This document shows positions 18,414-27,317 of a stretch of 64,000 nucleotides of DNA, one piece after another (within the stretch, counting starts at the first letter, position 1; each line of letters opens with the position of its first letter). Source of the DNA: Cronobacter universalis NCTC 9529 (GTDB lineage: Bacteria > Pseudomonadota > Gammaproteobacteria > Enterobacterales > Enterobacteriaceae); the NCBI RefSeq assembly GCF_001277175.1, contig NZ_CP012257.1:3410001-3474000 (forward strand), written 5' to 3'. Below the pieces are notes generated by a model, which ran no database searches, was not told the origin of the DNA, and saw only the letters and a program-made list of their open reading frames with translations. The position numbers and the translations under genes were made by a program.

Positions 18414-19320
18414 TATTCAACAGGGACAACTGGCTCCCCGCCCCGCCATGAGCGCGGGCGACCGTGAAGTGGCGCGCACGCTGCGGCGCGAAAAAGTCAG
18501 CCGCGCCATCCGTTACGTGATTTTGCTGTTCGTCGGCCTGCTGATGCTCTACCCGCTGGCGTGGATGTTCTCGGCGTCGTTTAAGCCCAACCACGAGATT
18601 TTCACCACGCTAGGCCTGTGGCCGACACATGCGACCTGGGACGGCTTTATCAACGGCTGGAAAACCGGCACCGAATATAATTTCGGCCACTACATGATGA
18701 ATACCTTCAAGTATGTGATCCCGAAAGTGGTGCTGACGGTTATCTCCTCCACCATTGTGGCGTACGGTTTCGCGCGCTTTGAGATCCCGTGGAAGAAATT
18801 CTGGTTCGCCACGCTTATCGCCACCATGCTGCTGCCGAGCACCGTGCTCTTGATCCCGCAGTATCTGATGTTCCGCGAAATGGGGATGCTCAACAGTTAT
18901 CTGCCGCTCTGGCTGCCGATGGCCTTCGCCACCCAGGGATTCTTCGTCTTTATGCTGATCCAGTTCCTGCGCGGCGTGCCGCGCGATATGGAAGAAGCGG
19001 CGCAAATCGACGGCTGCAACTCCTTCCAGGTGCTGTGGTATGTGGTGGTGCCGATCCTCAAGCCCGCCATGATTTCGGTCGCGCTGTTCCAGTTTATGTG
19101 GTCGATGAACGACTTTATCGGGCCGCTGATTTACGTCTACAGCGTCGATAAATACCCGATCGCCCTGGCGCTCAAAATGTCCATCGACGTGACCGAAGGC
19201 GCGCCGTGGAACGAAATCCTGGCAATGGCGAGCATCTCCATTTTGCCGTCCATCATCGTCTTTTTCCTGGCCCAGCGTTACTTCGTACAGGGCGTGGCCA
19301 GCAGCGGAATCAAAGGTTAA
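18406..19320 (+). CDS. togN: TogN, oligogalacturonide ABC importer permease
   Basis: A 304-residue MalG-type permease. A cytoplasmic N-terminus of about 35 residues precedes six membrane segments, and the EAA loop is EEAAQIDGCNSFQVLWYVVVP (about residues 196-216). It pairs with TogM. It overlaps the togM stop by 8 bases and is followed by togA after 12 bases, so the operon is translationally tight. Confidence 0.9.
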   Translation: MADIQQGQLAPRPAMSAGDREVARTLRREKVSRAIRYVILLFVGLLMLYPLAWMFSASFKPNHEIFTTLGLWPTHATWDGFINGWKTGTEYNFGHYMMNTFKYVIPKVVLTVISSTIVAYGFARFEIPWKKFWFATLIATMLLPSTVLLIPQYLMFREMGMLNSYLPLWLPMAFATQGFFVFMLIQFLRGVPRDMEEAAQIDGCNSFQVLWYVVVPILKPAMISVALFQFMWSMNDFIGPLIYVYSVDKYPIALALKMSIDVTEGAPWNEILAMASISILPSIIVFFLAQRYFVQGVASSGIKG

Positions 19321-19332
19321 CAGGGGAATATC

Positions 19333-20460
19333 ATGGCTGAAGTTATTTTCAATAAGTTAGAAAAAGTCTATTCCAACGGCTTTAAAGCGGTTCATGGTAT
19401 CGACCTGAAAATCGCCGACGGTGAATTTATGGTGATTGTCGGGCCGTCGGGCTGCGCCAAATCGACCACGCTGCGTATGCTCGCGGGCCTGGAAACGATC
19501 AGCGGCGGCGAAGTGCGCATCGGCGAGAAGCTGGTGAACAACCTGGCGCCGAAAGAGCGCGGCATCGCGATGGTGTTCCAGAACTACGCGCTCTATCCGC
19601 ATATGACGGTGCGCGAGAACCTGGCCTTCGGCCTGAAGCTCAGCAAACTGCCGAAAGATCAGATTAACCGTCAGGTAGATGAAGCCGCGAAAATCCTTGA
19701 GCTGGAAGAGCTGCTCGACCGTCTGCCGCGCCAGCTCTCCGGCGGCCAGGCGCAGCGCGTGGCGGTGGGCCGCGCGATTGTGAAAAAGCCGGATGTGTTT
19801 CTCTTCGACGAGCCGCTTTCTAACCTCGACGCTAAACTGCGCGCCTCGATGCGTATCCGTATTTCCGATTTGCATAAGCAGCTGAAAAAGAGCGGCAAAC
19901 CGGCCACCACGGTCTACGTGACGCACGATCAGACCGAAGCGATGACCATGGGCGACCGCATCTGCGTGATGAAGCTTGGCCACATTATGCAGGTGGATAC
20001 GCCGGACAACCTCTATCACTACCCGAAAAACATGTTCGTGGCGGGCTTTATCGGCGCGCCGGAGATGAACATCAAGCCCGGCAAACTGGTGGAAGAAGCA
20101 GGTCAACTGCTGATCTGCATCGGTGATAATCGCCTGGCGCTGACGCCGCGTCAGCAGGAGAAAGTGGCCGCGTACGCCGGGCAGCAGGTTTTCTTCGGCA
20201 TTCGCCCGGAATATATCTCAATCTCCGATACGCCCTACGCCGAACCCTGCGGCGCCGGTGAGCTGGTGCGCGTGGAGAATATGGGTCACGAATTTTTCGT
20301 CTACCTGAAGGTGGCGGATTTCGAAATGACCTGCCGCATCCCTTCCGATGAAGCTAAGCCAATGATTGATAAGGGCCTTCACCGCAAGGTGTATTTTAAG
20401 TTCGACATGAATAAGTGTCATCTTTTTGACGCCAAAACAGAACAGAACCTCTCTCTCTGA
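19333..20460 (+). CDS. togA: TogA, oligogalacturonide ABC importer ATPase
   Basis: A 375-residue MalK/UgpC-type ATPase. Walker A is GPSGCAKST (37-45), where Ala replaces the more usual third Gly; the catalytic Lys and Ser/Thr are intact. Then follow the Q-loop in FQNYALYPH, the signature LSGGQAQR, Walker B FLFDEPLSNLD and the switch His in VTHDQTEA. A C-terminal regulatory OB-type domain follows from about residue 235. It powers the TogMN channel from the cytoplasm. Confidence 0.92.
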   Translation: MAEVIFNKLEKVYSNGFKAVHGIDLKIADGEFMVIVGPSGCAKSTTLRMLAGLETISGGEVRIGEKLVNNLAPKERGIAMVFQNYALYPHMTVRENLAFGLKLSKLPKDQINRQVDEAAKILELEELLDRLPRQLSGGQAQRVAVGRAIVKKPDVFLFDEPLSNLDAKLRASMRIRISDLHKQLKKSGKPATTVYVTHDQTEAMTMGDRICVMKLGHIMQVDTPDNLYHYPKNMFVAGFIGAPEMNIKPGKLVEEAGQLLICIGDNRLALTPRQQEKVAAYAGQQVFFGIRPEYISISDTPYAEPCGAGELVRVENMGHEFFVYLKVADFEMTCRIPSDEAKPMIDKGLHRKVYFKFDMNKCHLFDAKTEQNLSL

Positions 20461-20473
20461 CAGGAGTCTTATA

Positions 20474-21763
20474 ATGAAAAAAGCCCTCGTTAGCACAGCA
20501 TTAGCTTCTACCCTTGCCCTTTGCGCGTTTCCATCCCACTCGGCGGAAAACGTCGAGCTGCGAATGTCCTGGTGGGGCGGCAACGGCCGTCACCAGGTCA
20601 CGCTGAAAGCGCTGGAGGAGTTTCACAAACAGCACCCGGAAATTAGCGTTAAGCCGGAATACACCGGCTGGGACGGCCATCTGTCGCGTCTTACCACGCA
20701 AATCGCCGGCGGCACCGAGCCGGACGTGATGCAGACCAACTGGAACTGGCTGCCGATCTTCTCGAAAAACGGCGACGGGTTTTACGACTTAAATCAGGTG
20801 AAAGAGATTATCGACCTGAGCCAGTTCGACCCGAAAGAGCTGAAGTCCACTACCGTCAACGGCAAGCTGAACGGCATTCCGATCTCCGTCACCGCGCGCG
20901 TGTTTTACTACAACAACGAAACCTGGAAAAAAGCGGGCGTCGAATACCCGAAAACCTGGGACGCGCTGATGGCCGCGGGCAAAACGTTCGAGTCGAAACT
21001 CGGCAAGCAGTACTACCCGGTCGTGCTGGAGCATCAGGATGTGCTGGCCCTGCTCAACTCGTACATGGTGCAGAAATACAATATTTCGGCGGTGGATGAG
21101 AAAACCAAAAAATTCGCTTACAGCAAAGAGCAGTGGGTCGAGTTCTTCGGCATGTATAAGAAGCTTATCGACAGCCACGTCATGCCGGACACCAAATATT
21201 ATGCCTCGTTCGGCAAGAGCAACATGTATGAGATGAAGCCGTGGATCCAGGGCGAGTGGGCCGGCACTTATATGTGGAACTCCACCATCACCAAATACTC
21301 CGACAACTTAAAGCCGCCTGCGAAGCTGGAGCTTGGCGCCTACCCGATGCTGTCGGGCGCGAAAGACGCGGGCCTGTTCTTTAAACCGGCGCAGATGCTC
21401 TCTATCGGTAAATCGACCAAACACCCGAAAGAGGCCGCGCAGCTGATTAACTTCCTGCTGAACAGCAAAGAGGGTGTGGCGGCGCTGGGTCTTGAGCGCG
21501 GCGTGCCGCTGAGTAAAGCCGCGGTGGCGCAGCTTACCGAAGCGGGCGTGATTAAAGATCAAGATCCGTCGGTGTCCGGCCTGAAGCTGGCGCAGTCGCT
21601 GCCGACCACGCTTGCTATCTCGCCATATTTCGACGATCCGCAGATCGTGTCGCAGTTTGGCACCGCGCTGCAGTATATCGATTACGGTCAGAAATCCGTT
21701 GAAGAAGCCGCCGCGGAATTCCAGCGCCAGGCGGAGCGCATTCTGAAACGCGCGATGCGTTAA
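20474..21763 (+). CDS. togB: TogB, periplasmic oligogalacturonide-binding protein
   Basis: A 429-residue extracellular solute-binding protein (family 1). A Sec signal peptide of about 23 residues ends at SHSA. The mature protein begins ENVELRMSWWGGNGRH, typical of oligosaccharide receptors. I start at the ATG at 20474 because CAGGAG precedes it and the signal peptide then begins MKKALVS. Last gene of togMNAB. No strong T-tailed terminator follows, only a GC hairpin and a block of REP-like repeats. Confidence 0.92.
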   Translation: MKKALVSTALASTLALCAFPSHSAENVELRMSWWGGNGRHQVTLKALEEFHKQHPEISVKPEYTGWDGHLSRLTTQIAGGTEPDVMQTNWNWLPIFSKNGDGFYDLNQVKEIIDLSQFDPKELKSTTVNGKLNGIPISVTARVFYYNNETWKKAGVEYPKTWDALMAAGKTFESKLGKQYYPVVLEHQDVLALLNSYMVQKYNISAVDEKTKKFAYSKEQWVEFFGMYKKLIDSHVMPDTKYYASFGKSNMYEMKPWIQGEWAGTYMWNSTITKYSDNLKPPAKLELGAYPMLSGAKDAGLFFKPAQMLSIGKSTKHPKEAAQLINFLLNSKEGVAALGLERGVPLSKAAVAQLTEAGVIKDQDPSVSGLKLAQSLPTTLAISPYFDDPQIVSQFGTALQYIDYGQKSVEEAAAEFQRQAERILKRAMR

Positions 21764-21820
21764 GGGCGGTTTTTCTCCTCTTGCCCCGTCCCTGCGGGCG
21801 GGGTTGGTAAACATGGTAAA

Positions 21821-22052
21821 CGGCGGGTGCGCTGCGCTTACCCGCCCTACGCGCCACGAGCGAAAAGGGTCGCGCGTTTTTGTAGGATGGGTAAGCAAAG
21901 CGCACCCATCGTAGTCAGCACCACCTCCCCGCAGGGTGGGTAAGCAAAGCGCACCCACCGTATTCAGCATCACCTCCCCCACAGAGTGGGTAAGCACCCA
22001 CCGTAGTCGGCGCCACCTCCCCCGTAGGGTGGGTAAGCAAAGCGCACCCACC
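21821..22052. repeat. REP-like array with a tandem ~50-bp unit
   Basis: Five REP-like palindromes. One is in inverted orientation (21821-21850) and four are in direct orientation (21882-21910, 21931-21959, 21981-22002, 22024-22052), with core GTAGGGTGGGTAAGCAAAGC. The third direct copy lacks the internal AAAGCGC. The direct copies share a related spacer (GTAGTCAGCACCACCTCCCC), so the real unit is about 50 bp, tandemly duplicated and diverged. The rest of the gap between togB and kduD holds only a terminator. Confidence 0.85.
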
Positions 22053-22065
22053 GCGCCCCTCCAAT

Positions 22066-22095
22066 AAAAAAGCCTCCACGCGGGAGGCTTTTTTA
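22066..22095. terminator. Terminator between togB and kduD
   Basis: AAAAAAGCCTCC / GGAGGCTTTTTT with a short loop. Bidirectional; it sits at the 3' end of kduD. Confidence 0.88.
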
Positions 22096-22109
22096 CCTGC
22101 GCATTACGC

Positions 22110-22871
22110 TTACCGCGCCAGCCAGCCGCCGTCGACCGCCACGGTATAACCGTTAATGTAATCCGATGCGCTGGACGCCAGGAACACCACCGGCCCCATC
22201 AGGTCGCTCGGCAGGCCCCAACGGCCCGCCGGGATGCGGTCCAGGATCTCGGCGCTGCGCTGCTCGTCGGCACGCAGCTGCTGGGTGTTATTGGTGGCCA
22301 TATACCCCGGCGCGATGGCGTTCACGTTGATGTTGTGCTTCGCCCATTCGTTCGCCATCAGACGGGTAATGCCCATCACGCCGCTCTTTGAGGCGGTGTA
22401 AGACGGCACGCGGATCCCGCCCTGGAAGGAGAGCATGGACGCGATATTAATAATTTTTCCGCCGTTGCCCTGGGCGATGAACTGCTTCGCCACGGTCTGA
22501 GACATAAAAAAGACGCTCTTGATGTTCAGGTTCATCACGTCGTCCCAGTCCTGCTCGCTGAAGTTAATCGCGTCTTCACGGCGGATCAGGCCGGCGTTGT
22601 TTACCAGCACGTCGACATGCCCGAATTCCGCGACAGCGCGTTCAATAAGCTCGGGAATGGCGTCAATCTTACGTAAGTCGGCCGTCAGGCTCAGAAAACG
22701 ACGGCCCAGCGCGGTTACGCGCTCAATGGTTTCCGTTGGCTCGACAATATTAATGCCCACGATATCGCAGCCCGCTTCCGCGAGACCCAGCGCCATACCC
22801 TGACCAAGACCGGTATCGCAGCCGGTTACGATCGCGACTTTACCCTGAAGGGAGAATGCATCCAGAATCAT
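22110..22871 (-). CDS. kduD: KduD, 2-deoxy-D-gluconate 3-dehydrogenase / DKII reductase
   Basis: A 253-residue short-chain dehydrogenase that reduces 2,5-diketo-3-deoxygluconate to KDG in pectin breakdown. The nucleotide loop is TGCDTGLGQG, and the catalytic pair is in YTASKSG. I start at the ATG at 22871 (MILDAFSLQGK), giving the exact E. coli KduD length. An upstream ATG adds a leader without family similarity. It is divergent from ogl, sharing a gap with several KdgR-like sites. In E. coli kduI lies beside it; here kduI is absent. Confidence 0.95.
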   Translation of the reverse strand: MILDAFSLQGKVAIVTGCDTGLGQGMALGLAEAGCDIVGINIVEPTETIERVTALGRRFLSLTADLRKIDAIPELIERAVAEFGHVDVLVNNAGLIRREDAINFSEQDWDDVMNLNIKSVFFMSQTVAKQFIAQGNGGKIINIASMLSFQGGIRVPSYTASKSGVMGITRLMANEWAKHNINVNAIAPGYMATNNTQQLRADEQRSAEILDRIPAGRWGLPSDLMGPVVFLASSASDYINGYTVAVDGGWLAR

Positions 22872-23064
22872 GTGTGTTTCCTTGTAATCAAGCCTGCCTG
22901 CGACAGGCGTCACCGTGATAAGGCTGTCCGCCGCTTACGTCCTCTCTTAACCACCTGATTTTGATGTCATAAAACGCCCAGCACCGGAGCCCGGCGCGGG
23001 TCGCTTTACGCCATCTCACGATGACCACGCGTTAAAAAGAGAGACGTGGAGAGATAAATCAAAC

Positions 23065-23085
23065 AGCAAAACAGCGTTTCGTTTT
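23065..23085. promoter_or_regulatory. KdgR-box-like site (kduD side, a)
   Basis: AGCAAAACAGCGTTTCGTTTT: AAAAC-AGC-GTTTC core, about 195 bases before kduD. Confidence 0.65.
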
Positions 23086-23133
23086 TCAAGATTGAATCCA
23101 TCTTAAACGTAGCGAAACACCTTTTCAATTCTA

Positions 23134-23154
23134 AATAAAACATTGTTTCATTTT
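23134..23154. promoter_or_regulatory. KdgR-box-like site (b)
   Basis: AATAAAACATTGTTTCATTTT is close to the published KdgR consensus and is the best match in the window. A second, weaker box (GCGAAACACCTTTTCAATT) abuts it at 23112-23130. Confidence 0.8.
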
Positions 23155-23398
23155 TATAGGTGAGACTTGCCAGAATTGATGTTCCGGTCACGTTTAGCTG
23201 ATTACAGGGATACGCATCGCTTTTACTACCATTTAATAAAATATTAAAAATCAGAAAGATAAATAAAAAAACCTGACGTGGGCTACCTCATTATCGCCCT
23301 ATATTAACGACACCCGCGGTGGGGCTTTCGCGATGCATTTGTCCAGAAATGGTCTTTTTTTGAAAAGGTTGAGCAGAAATGCGCCCACAGTCACACAC

Positions 23399-23419
23399 AT
23401 TGAAACGCTGTTTTGATAA
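23399..23419. promoter_or_regulatory. KdgR-box-like site before ogl
   Basis: ATTGAAACGCTGTTTTGATAA, 62 bases before the ogl start. Confidence 0.75.
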
Positions 23420-23480
23420 TTTGTATCTCAGTTTTCGAATTTAATCAGCGAACGCCAGCCGGCAACGTAAGGAGCGCTCT

Positions 23481-24659
23481 ATGGCCAAAGGCATGCGGGT
23501 AAAACTTCAGTATCAGGTGAGCATCGATCCAGATACCGGGGCGGAAGTCACCCGTTTAACCCCCCCGGAGGTGACCTGTCACCGTAACTACTTCTACCAG
23601 AAGTGCTTTTTTAACGATGGCAGCCATCTGCTGTTTGCCGGGGAATTCGACGGGCACTGGAACTATTACCTGCTGAACCTTGAACAGGCCGAGGCGGTAC
23701 AGCTTACCGAAGGCGCGGGTGACAACACCTTTGGCGGTTTCCTTTCGCCGGACGACAAGTATCTTTATTACGTAAAAAACGATCGCGTGCTGCGTGAAGT
23801 CAACCTCATCACGCTTGCCGAGCGCGACGTTTACCGCGTGCCGGAAGCGTGGGTCGGTTACGGCACCTGGGTCGCGAACAGCGACTGCACCAAACTGGTC
23901 GGGATCGAAATCGCCAAAAGCGATTATGTGCCGCTAAGCGACTGGAAAATCTTCCATGATTTCTTCCATAAAGGGCCGCACTGCCGTCTGCTGCGCGTTG
24001 ATTTACAAACCGGCGCCAGCGAAACGATTCATGAAGAGAAGATCTGGCTGGGGCACCCGATTTATCGTCCGTTCGACGATAATACCGTCGCGTTCTGTCA
24101 TGAAGGCCCTCACGATCTGGTCGATGCCCGTATGTGGATGGTAAATGAAGACGGCAGTAACGTGCGCAAGGTGAAAGAACACGCCGAGGGTGAAAGCTGT
24201 ACGCACGAATTCTGGGTGCCGGACGGCTCCGCGCTGGTCTATGTCTCTTATTTCAAAGGCAAACAGGGCCGCACCATTTATCGCTACCTCCCGGACAGCG
24301 GCGTGAATGAAGAAGTGATGCCCATTCCGGCCTGCTCGCACCTGATGAGCAATTTCGACGGTACGCTGCTGGTAGGCGACGGTTCCGGCACGCCAGTGGA
24401 CGTGAAAGACACCGGCGGCTATACCATCGATAACGACCCTTACCTGTATGTGTTTGATGTCGCACAAAAATCTTATTACCGCGTGGCGCGCCACGATACT
24501 TCCTGGGAGACCTTTGCCGGCAGCCGTCAGGTCACGCATCCGCATCCTTCTTTTAGCCCGGACGGCAACGCCATTCTCTTCAGCACCGATAAAGACGGCA
24601 AACCGGCCGTTTATCTTGCAAAACTGCCCGAACAACGTGAAATGCTGAGAGTGTCATAA
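23481..24659 (+). CDS. ogl: Oligogalacturonate lyase Ogl
   Basis: A 392-residue cytoplasmic lyase of the beta-propeller family (PL22). It splits short, mostly unsaturated oligogalacturonides into monomers that feed KdgF, KduI and KduD. Near-invariant segments include EVTCHRNYFYQKCFFNDGS, DNTFGGFLSPDD, WVGYGTWVANSDCTK, HEGPHDLVDARMW and VTHPHPSF, which hold the His residues that bind metal and substrate. It starts after AAGGAG. Own terminator downstream. Resemblance to Dickeya Ogl along the whole length makes the call secure. Confidence 0.96.
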   Translation: MAKGMRVKLQYQVSIDPDTGAEVTRLTPPEVTCHRNYFYQKCFFNDGSHLLFAGEFDGHWNYYLLNLEQAEAVQLTEGAGDNTFGGFLSPDDKYLYYVKNDRVLREVNLITLAERDVYRVPEAWVGYGTWVANSDCTKLVGIEIAKSDYVPLSDWKIFHDFFHKGPHCRLLRVDLQTGASETIHEEKIWLGHPIYRPFDDNTVAFCHEGPHDLVDARMWMVNEDGSNVRKVKEHAEGESCTHEFWVPDGSALVYVSYFKGKQGRTIYRYLPDSGVNEEVMPIPACSHLMSNFDGTLLVGDGSGTPVDVKDTGGYTIDNDPYLYVFDVAQKSYYRVARHDTSWETFAGSRQVTHPHPSFSPDGNAILFSTDKDGKPAVYLAKLPEQREMLRVS

Positions 24660-24691
24660 TAATAAGAGTCCTGTTTCCATTACTGAGCTTT

Positions 24692-24720
24692 GCCCTCCTC
24701 TCCTGGAGGGCTTTTTTATT
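24692..24720 (+). terminator. Terminator after ogl
   Basis: GCCCTCC / GGAGGGC stem, 6-nt loop, then a T run. Confidence 0.9.
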
Positions 24721-24801
24721 TCCAAGCCCTATTTTTCGTAAAGACTATTTGATGGTTAAGAATGAGCGCAGGAAAAAAACGGCGCTAATTTGCTCAGGCA
24801 T

Positions 24802-24827
24802 AAAAAAACCGCCCCTGCATGGGCGGT
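24802..24827 (-). terminator. Terminator after kdgM
   Basis: On the minus strand ACCGCCC / GGGCGGT with a 6-nt loop, followed by seven T, about 90 bases after the kdgM stop. Confidence 0.85.
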
Positions 24828-24918
24828 GTGCTTATTCTCAGGAGCACGCTATCAGAAAACAGCAAAACAGGAATTCTGCCCCCGCTATCATGAGGGGCAG
24901 AATGAGGGTGAAGTTTTA

Positions 24919-25599
24919 TCAGAAGCTGTATGCCACACCGACACGTAAACGCGTCTGGCGTTCGTCGGTTTCTTTCACGCCGATATTTCCCACTTCGAAA
25001 TAGGGCGACCAGTTTTTATCAATTTTATAAGCCACTTTTGCGTTATATTCGTTGGAATAGTTTTTACCATTATTACGCGTAAAGCCTTCTTCGCTCTGCG
25101 CATAGACGTAATTCAGCTCGGTACGCCAGTCGCCCAGCGCAAAGCCCACCCAGGCGTCGCCGCGGTTAACTTTATCATCGTCATCTTTGCCTTCCGGCAC
25201 GCGGGTATATTCATAGCGATAGCGGGCCGCGACATAGAAACCATTCTCAAAGCTGTACTGCACATGGATGTTGGGCTTATAAATGGTCTTACTGTCAACG
25301 CTTTCGATGGTAAACGCCGGAGTAATAGCGATAGCGTCGGTCGCTTTCCAGCGCCAGCTAATCTGATCCTCATGACCATTCCCCACCACTTCATTAAACG
25401 GACGCGACTGATCGTCACCGCCGGTTTTCCATTTCGCCTCAACGGAAAAACCAAAACCATTATCAAAACGGTGTGAAACAGCAACGCGATCGGCGTTAGT
25501 GCCGCTATCAATATACTCGTGACGTAAATCTACGGTAACCGCTTGTGCCCCGAATGAGGCCCCACAGAAGACAGCCAATGCCAGTGCTTTCTTAAACAT
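24919..25599 (-). CDS. kdgM: KdgM-family oligogalacturonate-specific porin
   Basis: A 226-residue outer-membrane beta-barrel. A signal peptide of 20 residues ends at AQA, and the mature protein begins VTVDLRHEYID, the KdgM-family opening. Alternating aromatic/hydrophobic strands follow and the chain ends in YSF, a C-terminal Phe used for barrel assembly. It admits oligogalacturonides to the periplasm, where TogB binds them. Two KdgR-like sites lie within 55 bases upstream. Some genomes carry several paralogues (kdgM, kdgN, nanC); the pectin context favours kdgM. Confidence 0.92.
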   Translation of the reverse strand: MFKKALALAVFCGASFGAQAVTVDLRHEYIDSGTNADRVAVSHRFDNGFGFSVEAKWKTGGDDQSRPFNEVVGNGHEDQISWRWKATDAIAITPAFTIESVDSKTIYKPNIHVQYSFENGFYVAARYRYEYTRVPEGKDDDDKVNRGDAWVGFALGDWRTELNYVYAQSEEGFTRNNGKNYSNEYNAKVAYKIDKNWSPYFEVGNIGVKETDERQTRLRVGVAYSF

Positions 25600-25990
25600 A
25601 GAATACCCCTAATAAAATGGCGTTTCGTTTTTATGAAACTGCATTTTATTTTTTAGGTGGCGTTATTTTAGTGATCCGGATCGTAATGCTTTGTTTCAAA
25701 AATATCGAAAACAAAGCGCGTGATTCAGCTCAATAAAAAATCATTCGAACACCTGAAAAGCATGTTTTGAATCACACTTTAATTTTTGCAGAGACGCAGT
25801 AACGCATTTATTTTTGGCGGCACGTTAAGAATTTACGCAAATAAAAATAATCAATCAGGCAACAGATAAGAAAAATATAATCACTTATGCGGCATTATTA
25901 GCAGCAAAACGAAATACGCTTTGCTGGCTTACCCGGCAAAGCGTTCAGAAAGGAGAAAGGAGAAAGGAGAAAGGAAGAAAAAATACAACC
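25600..25990. promoter_or_regulatory. kdgM promoter region
   Basis: An AT-rich gap without genes. It contains KdgR-box-like sites at 25611-25631 (AATAAAATGGCGTTTCGTTTT), 25633-25650 (ATGAAACTGCATTTTATT) and 25752-25772 (CTGAAAAGCATGTTTTGAATC), all upstream of kdgM. Its right end has an AGAAAGG tandem repeat. Confidence 0.65.
25947..25974. repeat. (AGAAAGG)4 tandem repeat
   Basis: Four perfect 7-bp copies just downstream of the yqeF stop. A heptameric run of this kind can change copy number by slippage. Confidence 0.9.
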
Positions 25991-27169
25991 CTAATCGCGT
26001 TCAATCGCCAGCGCCACGCCCTGCCCGCCGCCGATGCAAAGCGTGGCAAGCCCTTTACGGGCATCGCGTTTCACCATCTCATGCACCAGCGAGACCAGGA
26101 TGCGGCAGCCGGACGCGCCGATAGGATGCCCCAGCGCAATCGCGCCGCCGTTGACGTTGACTTTACGCTCGTCCCATTCCAGCAGTTTGCCGACCGACAG
26201 CGTCTGCGCCGCGAACGCCTCGTTGGCTTCGATAAGATCGACATCATTAAGCTGCCAGCCCGCGCGCTCCAGACAGCGGCGCGTGGCGTACACCGGCGCG
26301 ATGCCCATCAGCGCCGGATCGACCCCGACGCTTGCGAAGGCGCGAATACGCGCCAGGACCGGCAGCCCCATCTCCTGCGCCTTACTGGCGCTCATCATCA
26401 GCACCGCCGCCGCGCCGTCATTGATTGACGAGGCGTTCCCCGCCGTGACGCTCCCGAGCCTGTCAAAGGCGGGCGACAGCCGCGCCAGCCCTTCCGCGCT
26501 GGTGTCGGCGCGCGGCTGTTCGTCAGTATCCACCACCAGCGGCGCGCCAAGCCGCTGCTCGACCACCACCGGCACGATCTCGTCACGAAACCGCCCGCTG
26601 TCAATGGCCGCGCGCGCTTTCTGCTGTGACGCGAGCGCATACGCGTCCTGATGTTCGCGACTGATGTTATATTCGCGCGCCAGGTTTTCCGCCGTAACGC
26701 CCATATGGTAATCGTTAAAGGCATCCCACAGCCCGTCATGCACCAGGCTGTCGATAATATGGCTATCAGCAGGCGCACTGGTGCGCCCTTCGGTCAGTAC
26801 ATGCGGCGCGCGGCTCATGTTCTCCTGACCGCCGGCGATCACGACATCCGCTTCGCCGCACTGAATGGCCTGCGTCGCCAGATGAAGCGCTTTCAGACCA
26901 GATCCGCACACGTCGTTAATGGTAATCGCCGACACGGACCACGGCAGGCCGCTGTTGAGCGCGGTCTGGCGCGCCGGGTTCTGGCCCGCGCCCGCCGTCA
27001 GCACCTGGCCCAGGATCACTTCATCGACATCCTGCGGATTAAGCCCGGTGCGCGCCAGCAGCGCTTCAATGACCACCGCGCCGAGCTCCACCGCCGAGCG
27101 ACGCGCAAGCTGGCCCTGAAAACAGCCAATGGGCGTGCGTGCGGCACCCACAATTACCACATCTTTCAT
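25991..27169 (-). CDS. yqeF: Acetyl-CoA acetyltransferase YqeF
   Basis: A 392-residue thiolase that condenses or cleaves acetoacetyl-CoA. The acylated nucleophile is Cys88 in NDVCGSGLKALHLA; the His is in NGGAIALGHPIGASG and the second Cys in CIGGGQG near the C-terminus. All catalytic residues are present. Physiological role in E. coli is not settled. It lies alone; the left neighbour gap has the AGAAAGG repeat and the right gap is about 150 bases. Confidence 0.93.
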   Translation of the reverse strand: MKDVVIVGAARTPIGCFQGQLARRSAVELGAVVIEALLARTGLNPQDVDEVILGQVLTAGAGQNPARQTALNSGLPWSVSAITINDVCGSGLKALHLATQAIQCGEADVVIAGGQENMSRAPHVLTEGRTSAPADSHIIDSLVHDGLWDAFNDYHMGVTAENLAREYNISREHQDAYALASQQKARAAIDSGRFRDEIVPVVVEQRLGAPLVVDTDEQPRADTSAEGLARLSPAFDRLGSVTAGNASSINDGAAAVLMMSASKAQEMGLPVLARIRAFASVGVDPALMGIAPVYATRRCLERAGWQLNDVDLIEANEAFAAQTLSVGKLLEWDERKVNVNGGAIALGHPIGASGCRILVSLVHEMVKRDARKGLATLCIGGGQGVALAIERD

Positions 27170-27317
27170 TGTTATCTCCGGGAAGTGAACCGGGTCATAG
27201 TAGCCGCTTGTTATAAAATCATTTCGTGATTGTTTAAAAATTGGTGAGGGGTATCACAAGGAATCTGCGCCGCACGTCATCGGGCGTCGGCACAGGTCTG
27301 AAAGGTGATCGCACGGG

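Larger units (their letters stand above)
22872..23480. promoter_or_regulatory. Divergent kduD/ogl regulatory gap
   Basis: A 609-base AT-rich gap with no supported gene. It contains at least four KdgR-box-like palindromes (23065-23085, 23112-23130, 23134-23154, 23399-23419), two toward each flank. The short reading frames inside lack ribosome-binding sites. Confidence 0.65.

Noticed and set aside
21821-22052. Possible CRISPR array
   Set aside because: The repeats are palindromic REP-like units and the spacers are themselves related to one another; no cas gene is near.
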